Part shown: piece after piece, positions 1 through 11,754 of the stretch
How the letters are laid out: each line of letters opens with the position of its first letter
Numbering within the stretch: position 1 is the first letter of the stretch
Assembly (NCBI GenBank): GCA_029844215.1
Contig: CM056734.1
Coordinates: forward strand, 19,292,501 to 19,356,500
Direction of reading: 5' to 3'
Origin: Przewalskia tangutica
Lineage: Eukaryota; Streptophyta; Magnoliopsida; Solanales; Solanaceae
DNA length: 64,000 nucleotides
The notes under the pieces: generated by a model
Seen by the model: the letters and a program-made list of their open reading frames with translations, nothing else
The model's database searches: none
Told to the model about the DNA's origin: nothing
Position numbers and translations under genes: made by a program

Positions 1-397
1 TTTTTTAAACACACATTTTTCTAGCATAATAATTAACCCTAGGTTTGGCAGGACAACCGCAAGTTAGCGGATCCTTTAGGGTGCCTAACCCCTTCCCTTT
101 AGGATAATAAAGAACCCTTACCCAGAATCTCACTAAGTTTAGCAGACCATTAAATGGAGTTAGTGTTGACTTTAACCTAGTTGACATTTATGTGTCCTAA
201 TTCACCCAAACTAATTAGGTGGCGACTCCGCGAACTCTAGCACCACTTTTAGCATTCTTTTACCCTTTTGCATTTTTAATATTTTAAACACTTCTTTAAC
301 GCTTTAACTTTCTTTTAGCATTTTATTATTTATTTTCTAACATTTTACTTGAGCAGGGCTCGCTTTTAAAAAGTCGCGGTCGAAATCGGGCGCGACA
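1..397 (+). repeat. 3' part of the 5' LTR of the Ogre-like element
   Basis: This is nearly identical to 9699-10094 and ends in the same GCGCGACA. The few differences include a T/G change near 193 and a one-base indel near 57. The high similarity implies a recent insertion. Confidence 0.85.
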
Positions 398-400
398 GAA

Positions 401-418
401 TGGCGACTCCACTGGGGA
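401..418 (+). other. Primer binding site, tRNA-Arg type
   Basis: TGGCGACTCCACTGGGGA lies three bases after the LTR end. This sequence type is the usual primer site of Ogre/Tat elements and is attributed to tRNA-Arg. The tRNA assignment is from knowledge of the family and was not computed. Confidence 0.7.
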
Positions 419-1257
419 TTTTGAGTTCTTAACCACAACAGACCTAGGGTTATTATTTGGCAATTATTTTTGCATTTAATTTTTGTGTGTTTTGTTTTGT
501 TTTATTTATTTTAATTGCTACTTGATTTACTGCTTTCCTTAAACTGGCATTCCGCTCATATTTCTTCCACTCTGGAAAATTCACACTATCACACACAACA
601 CGCGGGTGTGCTTTGCGCACCTGCAAATTTCTTTCAAACACCCAAATTTAAGAGAGTTGGTACTTTGCGCGGAGAATCCGGTCCAACCGGTGGTCGCGTA
701 GCCTTCTCACTCGAGTTGTCGCTCGAACTCAAGCGTCGTAAAAGCCAAATCTTAGAAACTTAAGATAGAGCTATACCACCCTTTATTTTAGGGCATGCAT
801 GCATTTACTTTAGGTGGGTCGGTCCTTGGCATCGACACCACAATTAGGAAGACACCAAACTTGTCGACGGGTTTCTTAACCCAACGACCAACCAGCATAT
901 TATGTGTAGCGTGGCGATGATAGACAAATCCAAACCTAATCATGTCAAGCTGAAATTGGGAAAAAGTGCACCGTCATTTGGTCGCCATTTCCAACAAAAG
1001 CATTACAGTTGGGCGACTTGGACAAATCCATCATAACCTCGCATATTTGACGTTTAGGCCTACCTCTGGCATAAAGAGGTCCCAAACATGTTAGAACACG
1101 CACTTGATTTGCAATTTGCTTATTAGTATATATTGGCTGTAACTTTTTGCATATTATACTAACTTGGTTTGCTTCATTTGTTAAAGGTTTATTTTTGTCT
1201 AGCTTATCCCCAAAAGGTTGATTCGCGTTGACTGGTAGAAGCACAATCATCCACTAA
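419..1257 (+). other. Untranslated leader of the Ogre-like element
   Basis: About 840 bases separate the primer site and the gag start. No convincing open frame or domain was seen on either strand. The region is T-rich at first and becomes mixed in composition. Long leaders are usual in Ogre-type elements. Confidence 0.55.
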
Positions 1258-3161
1258 ATGACTAGTCCAGAGGCACCGGAACGAAACAACTTAGGACTCG
1301 TCCCCGTAGAGGATGCAGAGGCGTTAGAAAGGAGAAACAACAATGATCAACACCTCGCCAAACTATTGCAGCAAATGGAAATCATGCAAGCCGAAATAGA
1401 AAGGCTCCGAAACATCACAAACCTGTCTATTAGCTTGAATGCACCACTCCCAGAGCAAGGGACAAATGCAATCGTGTCACAAGCCCTTGAGCCTCCACTT
1501 CCCCAAAGCTCCCCGCAGAGGCCGCAACATACCAGCTCACACCAAAACGTCACTTGCCCGGTCAATTTGCAAACCGACCTCCACAATGATCCGTTCACTA
1601 CATACACATCTCAACCTCCACCTACTTATATCTCCCCACTCAACCCAAATTGTCAAGCCACCCAATACGAGCAGATGACACACAAACAATATGAGGGATT
1701 AGCACATCCGATCGAAAGTCAACCATTTATTATGCATACATCCTCTCAAGAGACAGATCAATACAAGGAAATAGAGCGGCAAACTCGAGCTAGAGCTGAT
1801 GAAAATGTGGCAAAAGAAATCCGTAGCTTGAAAGAGGCATTCAAAAGCATTCAAATGAACAAAGGGGAGGAAGGTTTAGAATATGAAAACTTATGCATGC
1901 ACCCCGACGTTGAATTACCTGTGGGGTACAAGGTGCCCAAATTTGACATGTTCGATGGAAAGGGGAATCCTCGAGCTCATCTAAGGTCATATTGTGATAA
2001 ATTGATTGGAGTTGGTAAAAATCAAGCAATCATTATGAAACTATTCATCGTGAGTCTAACCGAGGCGCTATTTGGTGTACACGTGCCAAGACCCTCGAAA
2101 ATGGGACAGCTGGAATGCCATGGCACAAGATTTCATGGATAGATTTAGATTCAACACTGACACTGTCCTAGACAGATTTTATCTTATGAAGCTTGAAAAG
2201 AAATCCACAGAAACTTTCAGGGAATACGCCCTAAGGTGGCGGTCAGAGGCAGCAAAGGTCCAACCTCCAATGGCAGAGAGCGAAATGACCACCTTGTTCG
2301 TGCAGTCGTTAAAGGACGCGACATATTATGAAAGGATGATCAGTGTAATTGGGCGAAGTTTTGCAGAAGTCGTAAGAATGGGCGACTTCGTGGAAGATGG
2401 CATTAAGACAGCGTGATTACAAACCCGACAAATCTACAAGCAACTAGCGAGCAATGCAATGATTCACGCGAGGTACCTCACGGAGGAGAAGAGATCATCA
2501 CTCTATCATGGTCATTCAGGAGCATAGGCCAGAACAACATCCAGTGTATCACAATCCACCGCCTCCTTACTATAACCAAAACACTCAAAATCCACATTAT
2601 CAGCACTACGCCCCCCCATATCCTGTTTACCATACCCAACCAGCATATCCAAAATACTCACCACAATCACGAACCCGCACACCAAACGGACCCAAACCCG
2701 CGTAGATGCCGAAAGAAAACCAACAAAAACCTATACACCTTTAGGCGAACCCATAGCCCAAGTGTATGAGAAGCTGAAAGCCGCAGGAATACTCCACCCA
2801 ATTCCCAGAAATACCCCCAGGCCTACCTCCCGAGGGCACGATAAAACTAAACATTGTGCATACCACTCCGGTGTCGAGGCGTGACATCGCAAATTGTTAT
2901 ACCCTCAAAGACAAAATCGAGGAATTGATCAAAGATGGAGTCATCCAACTTAAAGAAGCTCCCCCCAATATAAACAACAACCACTTACCAAACCCTGATG
3001 ATGCCTATGTTAACATGATTGTTGAACAAAACTGTTTGGAAGGACCATTGTTGAATCATCAATCAATCTCCAAAGGAAGAGAAATGCTCCTGGCTGTAGT
3101 GCATTGCGCTGAATCGACCATTCATCAAAACATGCCGCAGAAATCAAAGAAGAAGATCTGA
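1258..3161 (+). pseudogene. gag: Ogre/Tat-type gag, frameshifted
   Basis: Gag forms the capsid-like particle that packages element RNA. The first frame (1258-2142, 294 codons) has a coiled-coil-like N-terminus (residues ~20-55), a Pro/Gln-rich middle, and the start of a retrotransposon gag domain near GYKVPKFDMFDGKGNP. The domain continues in another frame at 2072-2416 (AMAQDFMDRFRFN, then TFREYALRWRSEAAKVQPP). A Pro/Tyr/His-rich linker follows (2508-2705). A CCHC-like segment ends at about 2940, with the HDIANCYTLKDKIEELI-like part readable at 2880-2940. At least two frame changes are needed, near 2060-2085 and 2416-2500. Small missing bases around GC-rich words could be real or sequence errors. 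No pol follows it. Confidence 0.75.
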
Positions 3162-4700
3162 ACTGCGTGGAAGGGCTCTAAAGTCTTCTCGTTCTTTGAA
3201 AAGGAAACATAAATACAATGTGATCGGTATGATCCGCCAAGACCACGCCTCTAAGACGAAGCGAAGAAGTGGACTCATGCCCTGCTTTGGCCGAGTCCTA
3301 AAATAGTTAGTTTAATATATTTTTGCCGCCATGTGTAATCGAACTACGTGTGACTGATTCCTCAGCGGATACGTGGCGCCACATCGGCCGGTCCACTTTT
3401 AGAAATATCCCAATTGTTCTTTTGCTTGTAATTGGAACTACGTGTGACCTGATTCCCTTGGCGGATACGTAGGCGGCCATATCGGCTTCGGTCCCACCTT
3501 TAGAATTTTACCCAATATTCGCCATGAGGCTACGTCATGACTGATTCCTCGTGGGGATACGTGGCGCCTAAATCGGCCGGTCACACCATTAGAAACTTTC
3601 CTTCGCTCAAATAACAAGAATGCACATAACATACAAGCAACTCCATTGAGACCCTTGAGCAAACACTTTTCAAAATCGGGACAAGGTAGAAACGTGCGGG
3701 GTTATGAGTCCCAACAAAGCGGACGTCCGACGCCAAGAGTCAAAACTACAAAGTCAACGCGAATCAACCGCCGCCAAACTCACAAATTTTTCTTTGGCGC
3801 GTGTCCTTCATATTAGCGTATAGGTACAAAGTTCGTATACTAGCGGCGTAAAATACAACAAAATTCTTCAGAAATAGCGGCGGACAAACATCAACAATCG
3901 AGTTCAAATCCTACAACAAATTATAAGATCGCTCGGACATAAAGTCAAAGTTGCAACCACGCACACAACAAGGACACTATGGCAATTCGTCGATCCGTGC
4001 AAGGACAACATCTCGAGATTCATCCGATATCGTGACGACATCTCTACCCATAAAATTGCACTTCATATATATTTATCATTTTGTTTAAACAGTATACACT
4101 AACGCTTTCTCGCTTAGCTTGCGAGCATTTATTCTACAGAAGAAGACGCGTCGCATAACGACGTTATCGGCGATTATGTCGAGCGACGATATATATCCGA
4201 CTCGGTTTAAATCGAAAATCGGGACAATTTTTAAGGACTTCGCCACGAAAGGACATTGACAAATATGATCCCATATCTTGAAAGATCGACATAAATCGGG
4301 ACAATTTTAAGGACTTTACTACAAATGACATCAATGGATACGGTCAATTTACGCGAAGGTTCCATGTCCCAAAACGGGACAAAATTTTAAGAAAGCTCGA
4401 CGGCGAGCACCGAGAGTATGAGAGAATATACCGCCGATTTGTATAAGGATGCTCGCTCTGTTTCATAACATGTCGCTATTCAAAATCGACATAATTTCCT
4501 ACTAGTATTTTCTCAAGATATAATATTTTCAACAAATGTTTTCGAGAGACTCAAATCGCACAGGTTACATGGTCGAACGAGACAACGCGTGCAAATATCA
4601 AGAGCCAACACAAATCGGCCGACCCCCTCCCCGAACTCACAATTTTTCTTTGAGTGAATGTTGCAGGTCAACAGGAACGAGGAGGACAATAACATTCCAA
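3162..4700 (+). other. Non-coding interior of the Ogre-like element
   Basis: No pol domain appears in any frame. The segment holds three diverged tandem copies near 3343-3600 and several short scattered repeats, such as the words around 'aaaatcgggaca' near 3675, 4215, 4295 and 4375. This is where an autonomous Ogre would carry pol, so the stretch marks the deletion or replacement that made the element non-autonomous. Confidence 0.55.
3343..3600 (+). repeat. Three diverged tandem copies of a ~90-bp unit
   Basis: Each copy starts near 'gaactacgtgtgac' (or 'gaggctacgtcatgac'), then reads 'tgattcct', 'ggatacgt', 'atcggc' and 'ttagaa'. Copies begin near 3343, 3433 and 3528. Units of this type occur in the 3' part of Tat/Ogre-lineage interiors, from family knowledge. 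Confidence 0.6.
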
Positions 4701-4705
4701 TACAA

Positions 4706-5065
4706 CATCTACATTTCGTCCATACAACGACGAACATCTACATTTCGTCCATACAACGACGAACATCTACATTTCGTCCATACAACGACGAACATCTACA
4801 TTTCGTCCATACAACGACGAACATCTACATTTCGTCCATACAACGACGAACATCTACATTTCGTCCATACAACGACGAACATCTACATTTCGTCCATACA
4901 ACGACGAACATCTACATTTCGTCCATACAACGAACATCTACATTTCGTCCATACAACGACGAACATCTGCATTTCGTCCATACAACGATTTAACATCTCG
5001 CATTTCGCCCATACAACGACGAACATCTACATTTCGTCCATACAACGTTAACATCTGCATTTCGT
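4706..5065 (+). repeat. 29-bp tandem array, about 12 copies
   Basis: The unit starts 'catctacatttcgtccatac' and is repeated with 29-bp spacing at 4706, 4735, 4764, 4793, 4822, 4851, 4880 and 4909. A 26-bp unit at 4909-4934 has lost three bases. The last copies are diverged. Because 29 is not a multiple of 3, the array cycles through all frames without stops, which explains the apparent long open frame over it. Confidence 0.9.
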
Positions 5066-5560
5066 CCAAAACGACGCCAAGTCCAAAACGACACCAAGTC
5101 CAAAAGCGACGACCAAGTCCAAAACGACACCACGCCCAAAAACGGCGCCGAGTCGAAACGACTCGAGTTCGAAAGCGACTCGCGTCAAAACGACGCCACG
5201 TCCGAAAACGACGCTAAGTCCGAAAACGACACCACGTCCAAAAACGACGTCGAGTCCGAAAACGACTCCGAGTCCGAAAACGACTCTACGTCCGAAAACG
5301 ACGCCACGTCCGAAAACGACGCTAAGTCCGAAAGCGACACCACGTCCAAAAACGACGTCGAGTCCGAAAACGACTCCGAGTCCGAAAACGACGCCACGTC
5401 CGAAAACGACGCTAAGTCCGAAAACGACGCCACGTCCGAAAACGACGCTAAGTCCGAAAACGACGCTAAGTCCGAAAACGACGCTAAGTCCGAAAACGAC
5501 GACAAGTCCGAAAACGACGCCAAGTCCGAAAACGACGCCAACGACGCCATCATCAACATA
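5066..5560 (+). repeat. 18-bp tandem array, about 27 copies
   Basis: The unit is close to 'gacgctaagtccgaaaac', with alternates ending in 'cacgtcc', 'gagtcc' or 'aagtcc'. The alternates occur in a higher-order pattern: a block near 5215-5330 is repeated near 5330-5420. The 18-bp period keeps one frame open on the minus strand, giving a six-residue repeat (SFSDLA-like). That is a by-product of the period and no protein is claimed. A few more copies lie at 5705-5765. Confidence 0.88.
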
Positions 5561-5939
5561 TCACATCTACGCAGGGACGATTTTTTCTGTTCTCAAAACT
5601 GCATTTTTCTCATTTCATGCTTTATTATTATTCTGTCTTAGCAGTTATGCACTAACTCCTTCTTGAGCTTTAGTCTGCGGCAGCGTGACAACGACGTCAT
5701 CAACACAACAAGTCCAAAAACGACAACAAGTCCGAAACGACGCCAAGTCCGAAAACGACGCCAATAGCAACATTCCAATACAACAGATTCGCTCACTGCA
5801 ACAAGTCTACATCAAATACATCTTGCAAAAAACCACAGGCTACATCATTTACACTTTAATTATTTCATCTGGTTTTGATTATGCATGAATTGCGACACAA
5901 CTCCACATATAGAATAATTTTTATCTAAACCTTAGGAGA

Positions 5940-6260
5940 CATCATACGATCTCGCCCATACAGCAGAACGCCCATACTGGCGTTTATGCATAACGCCCAT
6001 ATGAGCGATAACGCCCATACAAGGCGCCATTTGCATCTTGTCCATACAAGACGAAACGCCACCATCAAGGCGTCATGCATCTCGCCCATACTGAGCGAAA
6101 CGCCCATACAAGGCGTTTATGCATTTCGTCATACAAACGAGAACGCCACACAAGGCGTCATTTGCATTTCGTCCATACAAGATGATTCCGCCCATACAAG
6201 CGACATGTGCAGACGATAACGCCACACAAGGCGTCATCGCATCGCCTATACGAGGCGGCG
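5940..6260 (+). repeat. Degenerate repeats related to the 29-bp array
   Basis: About ten imperfect units read 'cgcccatacaaggcg' or 'ttcgtccatacaa', interleaved with 'tttatgcat' or 'catttgcat'. The shared core 'tcgtccatacaa' suggests a common origin with the array at 4706-5065. Confidence 0.7.
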
Positions 6261-6424
6261 TATCATCACATCATTTCATATACGATTTGACTACAACCAC
6301 AACACAAAATTTACATTCTTACATTATTTTGTTTTAACAATTATGCACTAACCGCTTGTTCAAGTCTTAGCACGCGAGCGAGGAGCACAACGTGGATTTT
6401 CTCTTCTGATAACCGGCAATTTGT

Positions 6425-6777
6425 TGGGGCCAACCTTCCCAATGAATGGCGAAGCGGCCTCAGCGTCGGTCCACTCGCTCACATCACCATAAAACCCAGA
6501 CCATAAGCCATAGCGGTACACCCTGTGTTCAAGCCATTACTTTTATTTTTATTTTTACACATAGCCCGGTGTCGCCATAACTCGACACCGACAAATTTGA
6601 GCCGCGTTATCCCGCCTTGTTATTTTGACCATGGTAGCCCGGGTCGCCATAACTCGACCGGGACAATTTTAAATTTTGCATCGACCTGTCTTTTCCCAAA
6701 CCTTTCAATTCGAGGATCGAGACAAAATTGGCTATGAGTCAACGTTTTGTCCAAGATTCTTCCATCATCTCCATACA
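6425..6777 (+). other. 3' untranslated part of the Ogre-like interior
   Basis: The segment holds two related ~75-bp units around 6555-6605 and 6635-6680 that share 'gtcgccataactcgac'. No coding signal was seen. It leads into the polypurine tract. Confidence 0.5.
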
Positions 6778-6787
6778 AAGAGGACAA
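6777..6787 (+). other. Polypurine tract of the Ogre-like element
   Basis: A short purine run, AAAGAGGACAA, lies immediately before the TGTTGACACCC start of the 3' LTR. Confidence 0.6.
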
Positions 6788-9700
6788 TGTTGACACCCAA
6801 TTTTGACCCTCCCGTCCAGTCATTAACTATAAAATTACACTAATTTTCAACAATTCTTAAATAATAAAATAAAAAACATTAATACAGGCATAAATAAACA
6901 ATAAATACGTAAAATAATAATCTAACACCCGTTTTAATAATAGCATTCATAAAAGAATTAAGAAGTCCTAATTTTATTTAATAAGTCTTAATAATGACCT
7001 CACTTTATAAACATTAAACACTAATTAAATAACACACCCGCACTTATTATTTAGACTAATAAAGCACCTAAAATAATTTAAGCACAATTAATTAATTAAT
7101 TTATCACTAATTAAAAGCCTAGAACTAATAAATTAAAACCACCTAACTAATACCTAGAATTAATACCCAATACCTAATTAAATACTAACTACCACCTTTA
7201 ACTCGCTTGACCCATCCAAAACGCAGCCCACTTCCCTAATTAAAAACTAACCTAAAACTAATACCCAACCCCCCGAAAGCCCAAGCCCCGCGAGCCCCAA
7301 GCCCTCGCCACTTTAACCCCGTCCCGCGACAAACCAGAGAAAACAAAACGCGGACGAAACCTAGAAAACTTAGGAGAGCCGCCCGCCTCGCCGCCCGGTA
7401 GAGATTCTCTTTGAGAATCCGGCGAGACACCTGCCAAACGTTAGCCAGCTCACCCCTTACCATCTCCAAGAAAACACGGATTCCCCAGATTCCCTCAAAT
7501 CTCCCAAATCGTTTCTAACTTACCATAATAACAATGCATACCAAATCTTTCCTAAAATCAGCCCAAATCGCCCACGAAATCACACCAGCAGTTTACCAAG
7601 TTTAGAGTCGAACGTAGGCTATATAAGTGAGGCCATTGTTACATGCAAAGTCATCCGGAAAAGCATAGGAAAATCGGTTATCAAAAAATGGCATCGGTCG
7701 AACACAGTTAAGAACCCCCCCTGTCATTGATCCAAGCTTCACATATTCAGAGATCGTTCTTCTCCTTCGCATAGCCATTTTCGAGTGAATCGACGACTTG
7801 ACACGCTGCCCCGGGTCGCTGCCCGGAGAAGGTAAAACTGTCACCCTTTTAGTCTTAGCTTTCTTTTGACATTACTATGTGTGAAATACGTGTTATATGA
7901 CTGACTCTACCTGGGTTAAATTGATATCAATAGATGTTTGTATTCTTTAAATGAATTGCTGAACTCATTGATTGACATTAATTATTGTTAATCTTCATAA
8001 CTCTGTTTAAAATATGTGTGGGTCATAGTATGGTTTGGAACGACTGTTTTGGGAATAACAGATTAATTTGGAGATATGAAACTTATATATCTGGTTTAAA
8101 GGGGCTTCAAATTTTAGAACGAATGTAGAAGTATATTCTAGCTTATCTTTAAAATATCACGCTGGTTCGGATCCAAATAAGACTGATATGAACTCAGAAT
8201 ACCCATTATATGCTAATAAATCTGTTTTTTTGATTCATACTTGTTAGAATTGATTCAGGCTTGAAGGAGGGGTAGTACTTGCCTTGCTATTTATTGAACT
8301 CCTTAGGACTGCCTTGTACCTAGATGACCAATGTTGTGCGATTCAATCTTAGAATTTTGATTACCCTCGTCTTTGGTATGATTAAAACTTAGTATTAGAA
8401 CATGAGTATAAAATGGCTACTGTTTTGGGCCTGTTGTTTGTCAAAGCCAAATAAAATGATTCAAATATGTTAAAGTTTATGTCAATGTTTATCTGTGTCC
8501 TTACTTGCTCATTTCTTTGGGTATAGGTTCTGTAGGACCAATTTCTTTGTATTGTATTCTGTTCTCCCAAGTCACGATCTGCTTTAATTTTGATTGATCA
8601 ATAAATCCTTCCAATGAAAAGATGTGGTATATGTTAACATCTTGTTAAGTTATTAAGAGATACTTGCAATACGTTTCTGTTAAACTTCAGTTACAATCAT
8701 CTGGTTACTTGCTTAGGGTCTTATTGAACATGTTGATCTCCATATTCAAGAACTATGGGCTAGGCCATAACGAGAACTTGAAACTGAATCCATGCACTCG
8801 CTTTTTTAATGAATAGTTGTTCAACCAATTCTGTTCTGTTTGTTGGTTGTCTTGAATTAAAATGTAGTAAGCATATGCAGAGATATGTGGACAATGCACT
8901 AAGTATATCTTGGCTTATATGTTTAGCATGTCATTATGGATATTATAATATGTGTCGGGGTCCTACTTAACCAAAATCTGTTGGATTTTTGATGTGGGCC
9001 GAAATGAATTGGTTATGTATATTTAAATTTTACATCAAATGTTTATTTATTATTTGATAAAGACTTGGACATCCTCTAATCTTTATCTTCTCTTATTTTG
9101 CATGAAACGCACCGGAGCAACAAAAAGTCTCATGGCGAGACTCATCGTAATAAACGGGAAAACCCACATATATGTGCATCTATGTTTGCGCCAGAAATTC
9201 CAAGCCTCAGGCGAAATCATATCGCCATTCCTCGAGTCTTTTTAATTATTTTCTACCCCCCATTCATTTATTTGTTGTAAATTATATATCTAATGCTACA
9301 TTAATTATCATTTAGAATAATTAAACTTTGAATCAATAGTTAGAAATTAGTTTGACTTACTTACTTTAAGCTCGCCTCGCCTTGTTTAAAAGTTATAACA
9401 AATCACTTAACACCCTACACTTGCATAATAAGTAGGAATATTATTTGCCTAGATGTTCTTAAAACCGTAGTATAATTTCCTATTAATACAGAATAGAAAT
9501 ACTGCTTTTATCACAACAATGTTATATTCTCATGCTAAGCAACACATACCCCTTAGGTGAAGGAATACTTGCATTATACATATAGCTAATATAGTACCTA
9601 GGCATCCTAATTGCACAGTTTTTCAAAACTGACCTTGACTTTTCTATACAAACCTTGCAAAAAATATTTTAGAAAGTATATCTTATACTCTTAAACGCGT

Positions 9701-10094
9701 TTTTAAACACACCTTTTTCTAGCATAATAATTAACCCTAGGTTTGGCGGGACAACGCAAGTTAGCGGATCCTTTAGGGTGCCTAACCCCTTCCCTTTAGG
9801 ATAATAAAGAACCCTTACCCAGAATCTCACTAAGTTTAGCAGACCATTAAATGGAGTTAGTGTTGACTTTAACCTAGTTGACATTTAGGTGTCCTAATTC
9901 ACCCAAACTAATTAGGTGGCGACTCCGCGAACTCTAGCACCACTTTTAGCATTCTTTTACCCTTTAGCATTTTTAATATTTTAAACACTTCTTTAACGCT
10001 TTAACTTTCTTTTAGCATTTTATTATTTATTTTCTAACATTTTACTTGAGCAGGGCTCGCTTTTAAAAAGTCGCGGTCGAAATCGGGCGCGACA
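6788..10094 (+). repeat. 3' LTR of the Ogre-like element, 3.3 kb
   Basis: It starts TGTTGACACCC and ends GCGACA. The last 400 bp duplicate the window start. It is AT-rich, with no open frame judged real. Open frames of 60-80 codons here lack any recognisable domain. LTRs of several kb are characteristic of Ogre. Confidence 0.82.
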
Positions 10095-10097
10095 GTC

Positions 10098-10990
10098 ACC
10101 ACTGGATATAAATCAAACGATTGATAACAATCGTGGTGCGCACGTATGCCATGAACGATATGCTCAGGTGATTGATAGGTTGATGTACATAACAAACTGC
10201 ACCAGACCTGATATCGCTTATGCAGTCAACTAGTTGGCTAGGTTCACCCGTAATCAAAGTGATGACCACTGGAAAGCGTTGAGTCGGGTATTACGGTACC
10301 TAAAATACACGTAAAATTACGGGTTGCACTATTCGAGATATTCAACTATATTAGAGGGGTACATTGATGCAAATAGAATCTCTGATATAGAGAACACCAA
10401 GTCCACCAGTTGGTATATGTTTACAATTGGTGGTGGGGATGTGTCTTGTAAATCCTCTAAGCAAACTTGCATCGCCTGATCCACGATGGAATCAGAGTTC
10501 ATTCCTTTAGACAAAGCAGGAGAATAAGCTGAATGACTTCATGACTTCTTAGAGGTATCCCTTGTTGGGATAAATTTGTACTTTTTGTAATAATTCACTG
10601 CGACAGTCAGTCGGCTCTAGGAAATCTCGTCATAGCCAACAGAGACATAAGACTGTTAGGCAACTGATTACCACATATATTATTTCCATTGATTATATAA
10701 AATCAAAGGAGAATATAGTAGACCCTTTGACTAAGGGCATACCCAGAGATCAGATGTTTTGCATGTCTAGGGAAATGGGCTTAAAACCCAATCAATACGA
10801 ATTGATACGGTGGAAACCCAACCTTAATGACCGGAGATTCCAGGAATTAGGTTCAATAGGAAAACTAAGTTGTAAAGGTTCAGTGGAAACAAGAGCAATT
10901 CAGATGATGATTTATGTAAAGAAACATGAATCCAAGGTCGTTTCCGTGATAGACATTAAGTGCTATCTGCAGTGTGACTATAAATTGAAG
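10098..10990 (+). pseudogene. Copia reverse transcriptase/RNase H tail, decayed
   Basis: The plus strand encodes copia C-terminal motifs: MYITNCTRPDIAYAVN at ~10170-10230, then a copia RNase H region (SCKSSKQTCIA near 10441-10478, ESEFIPLDKAGE near 10490-10525). It ends in DPLTKGIPRDQMFCMSREMG near 10720-10776. There are several in-frame stops and frameshifts. It starts abruptly at the Ogre LTR boundary, so the rest of this copia lies left of the window or was displaced by that insertion. It is close in type to the minus-strand copia at 15959-19851. Confidence 0.8.
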
Positions 10991-11402
10991 CTTTTGGCTC
11001 AATTGTAACACACTTGCAATAAAAAATTTCTGAACACTTCTTCTTCTCTGAGCAATTTCTCACACACTCAAAGGTTCTTCTTTTAGTAAACATTTGAGTT
11101 TCCTTTGTTCACTTGTTTGTTGTTGTTTTATCTTGGAAGACAAGTTGCTAATTACCGTAAAATGATATATACGGGGCGATATTATCTTAAGGACCGAGTG
11201 AATATTATTTTGTTCTTATTTCCATATTGTAATCGTTGTAATAGTTACTTACTTTCCGTTCATTCAATTATTGTAATTGAATTGTTTAGTAGTATTTTCA
11301 AATTCCAAACTCAACGTAATTGAATTGTTTGTAATAGTAGCATTATGTGCAGTAATTTAGATCATAAAGATCTGTTTAAATTGAATCACTTAGATCATAA
11401 AA
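10991..11402. other. No gene seen; possible copia 3' end
   Basis: AT-rich sequence follows the copia tail and may contain remains of its 3' LTR. I could not find a paired copy or clear LTR ends, so no boundary is claimed. Confidence 0.35.
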
Positions 11403-11754
11403 GATGTTGTAAAGAATGAATCTTGAGTCTAACTCAACGTCAAAAGCTAGTTTGTAGGGTGAAGATTGTCCAAGTACATATAAGGAGTTCATGTTTCCAT
11501 TTCATATCCGATGTAGGACTCTGAACACTCCCCGCACATTCAAACCTTGTTAATTGGAGCGTGAGTAATATAATTTGGGGGCCCAACATCGGTGAACAAA
11601 GAATTGGAATGAGTCTGACTCTAACACCATGTAAAGAATGGATCTTGGACCTAACTCAACTCCAAAAGTTAGCTTGTAGGGTGAGAATTGTCCAAGTTCA
11701 TATAAGGAGTCAATGTTCTCATTCCATATCCGATGTGAGACTCTTAATAGATGT
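11403..11754 (-). mobile_element. Complete TRIM element with 5-bp target duplication
   Basis: Two 120-bp terminal repeats (11408-11527 and 11630-11749) flank a 102-bp interior. The target duplication GATGT is at 11403-11407 and 11750-11754. Read on the minus strand, the LTR starts as a form of TGTTAAGAGTCCCACATCGG, a widespread plant TRIM/LTR start. The primer site (complement of 11613-11629, TGGTGTTAGAGTCAGAC, like the initiator-Met site TGGTATCAGAGC) directly abuts the 5' LTR. A purine tract (complement of 11528-11541) abuts the 3' LTR. The LTRs differ at many positions, so the insertion is old although structurally complete. It encodes nothing and depends on other elements. Confidence 0.88.

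Larger units (their letters stand above)
1..10094 (+). mobile_element. Non-autonomous Ogre/Tat-like Ty3/gypsy element, 5' end cut by the window
   Basis: The element runs from an LTR remnant (1-397) through a primer site, a gag-like coding region and a long non-coding, repeat-rich interior to a polypurine tract and a 3.3-kb LTR. The right LTR starts TGTTGACACCC and ends GCGACA, and its last ~397 bp match positions 1-397 with only about half a dozen differences by eye. The very long LTR, Arg-type primer site and gag type fit the Ogre/Tat lineage. No protease, reverse transcriptase, RNase H or integrase motif is visible between 3161 and 6788. It is therefore a gag-only derivative that would need enzymes in trans. 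The target duplication cannot be tested because the left end is outside the window. Confidence 0.8.

Noticed and set aside
5..187. Minus-strand 60-codon frame repeated at 9669-9884
   Set aside because: It lies inside the LTR and appears twice only because the LTR is duplicated. No domain is present.
4536..5051. 171-codon open frame across the 29-bp array
   Set aside because: It is produced by a stop-free tandem unit that cycles through frames. There is no domain, and it lies in the non-coding interior of the Ogre-like element.
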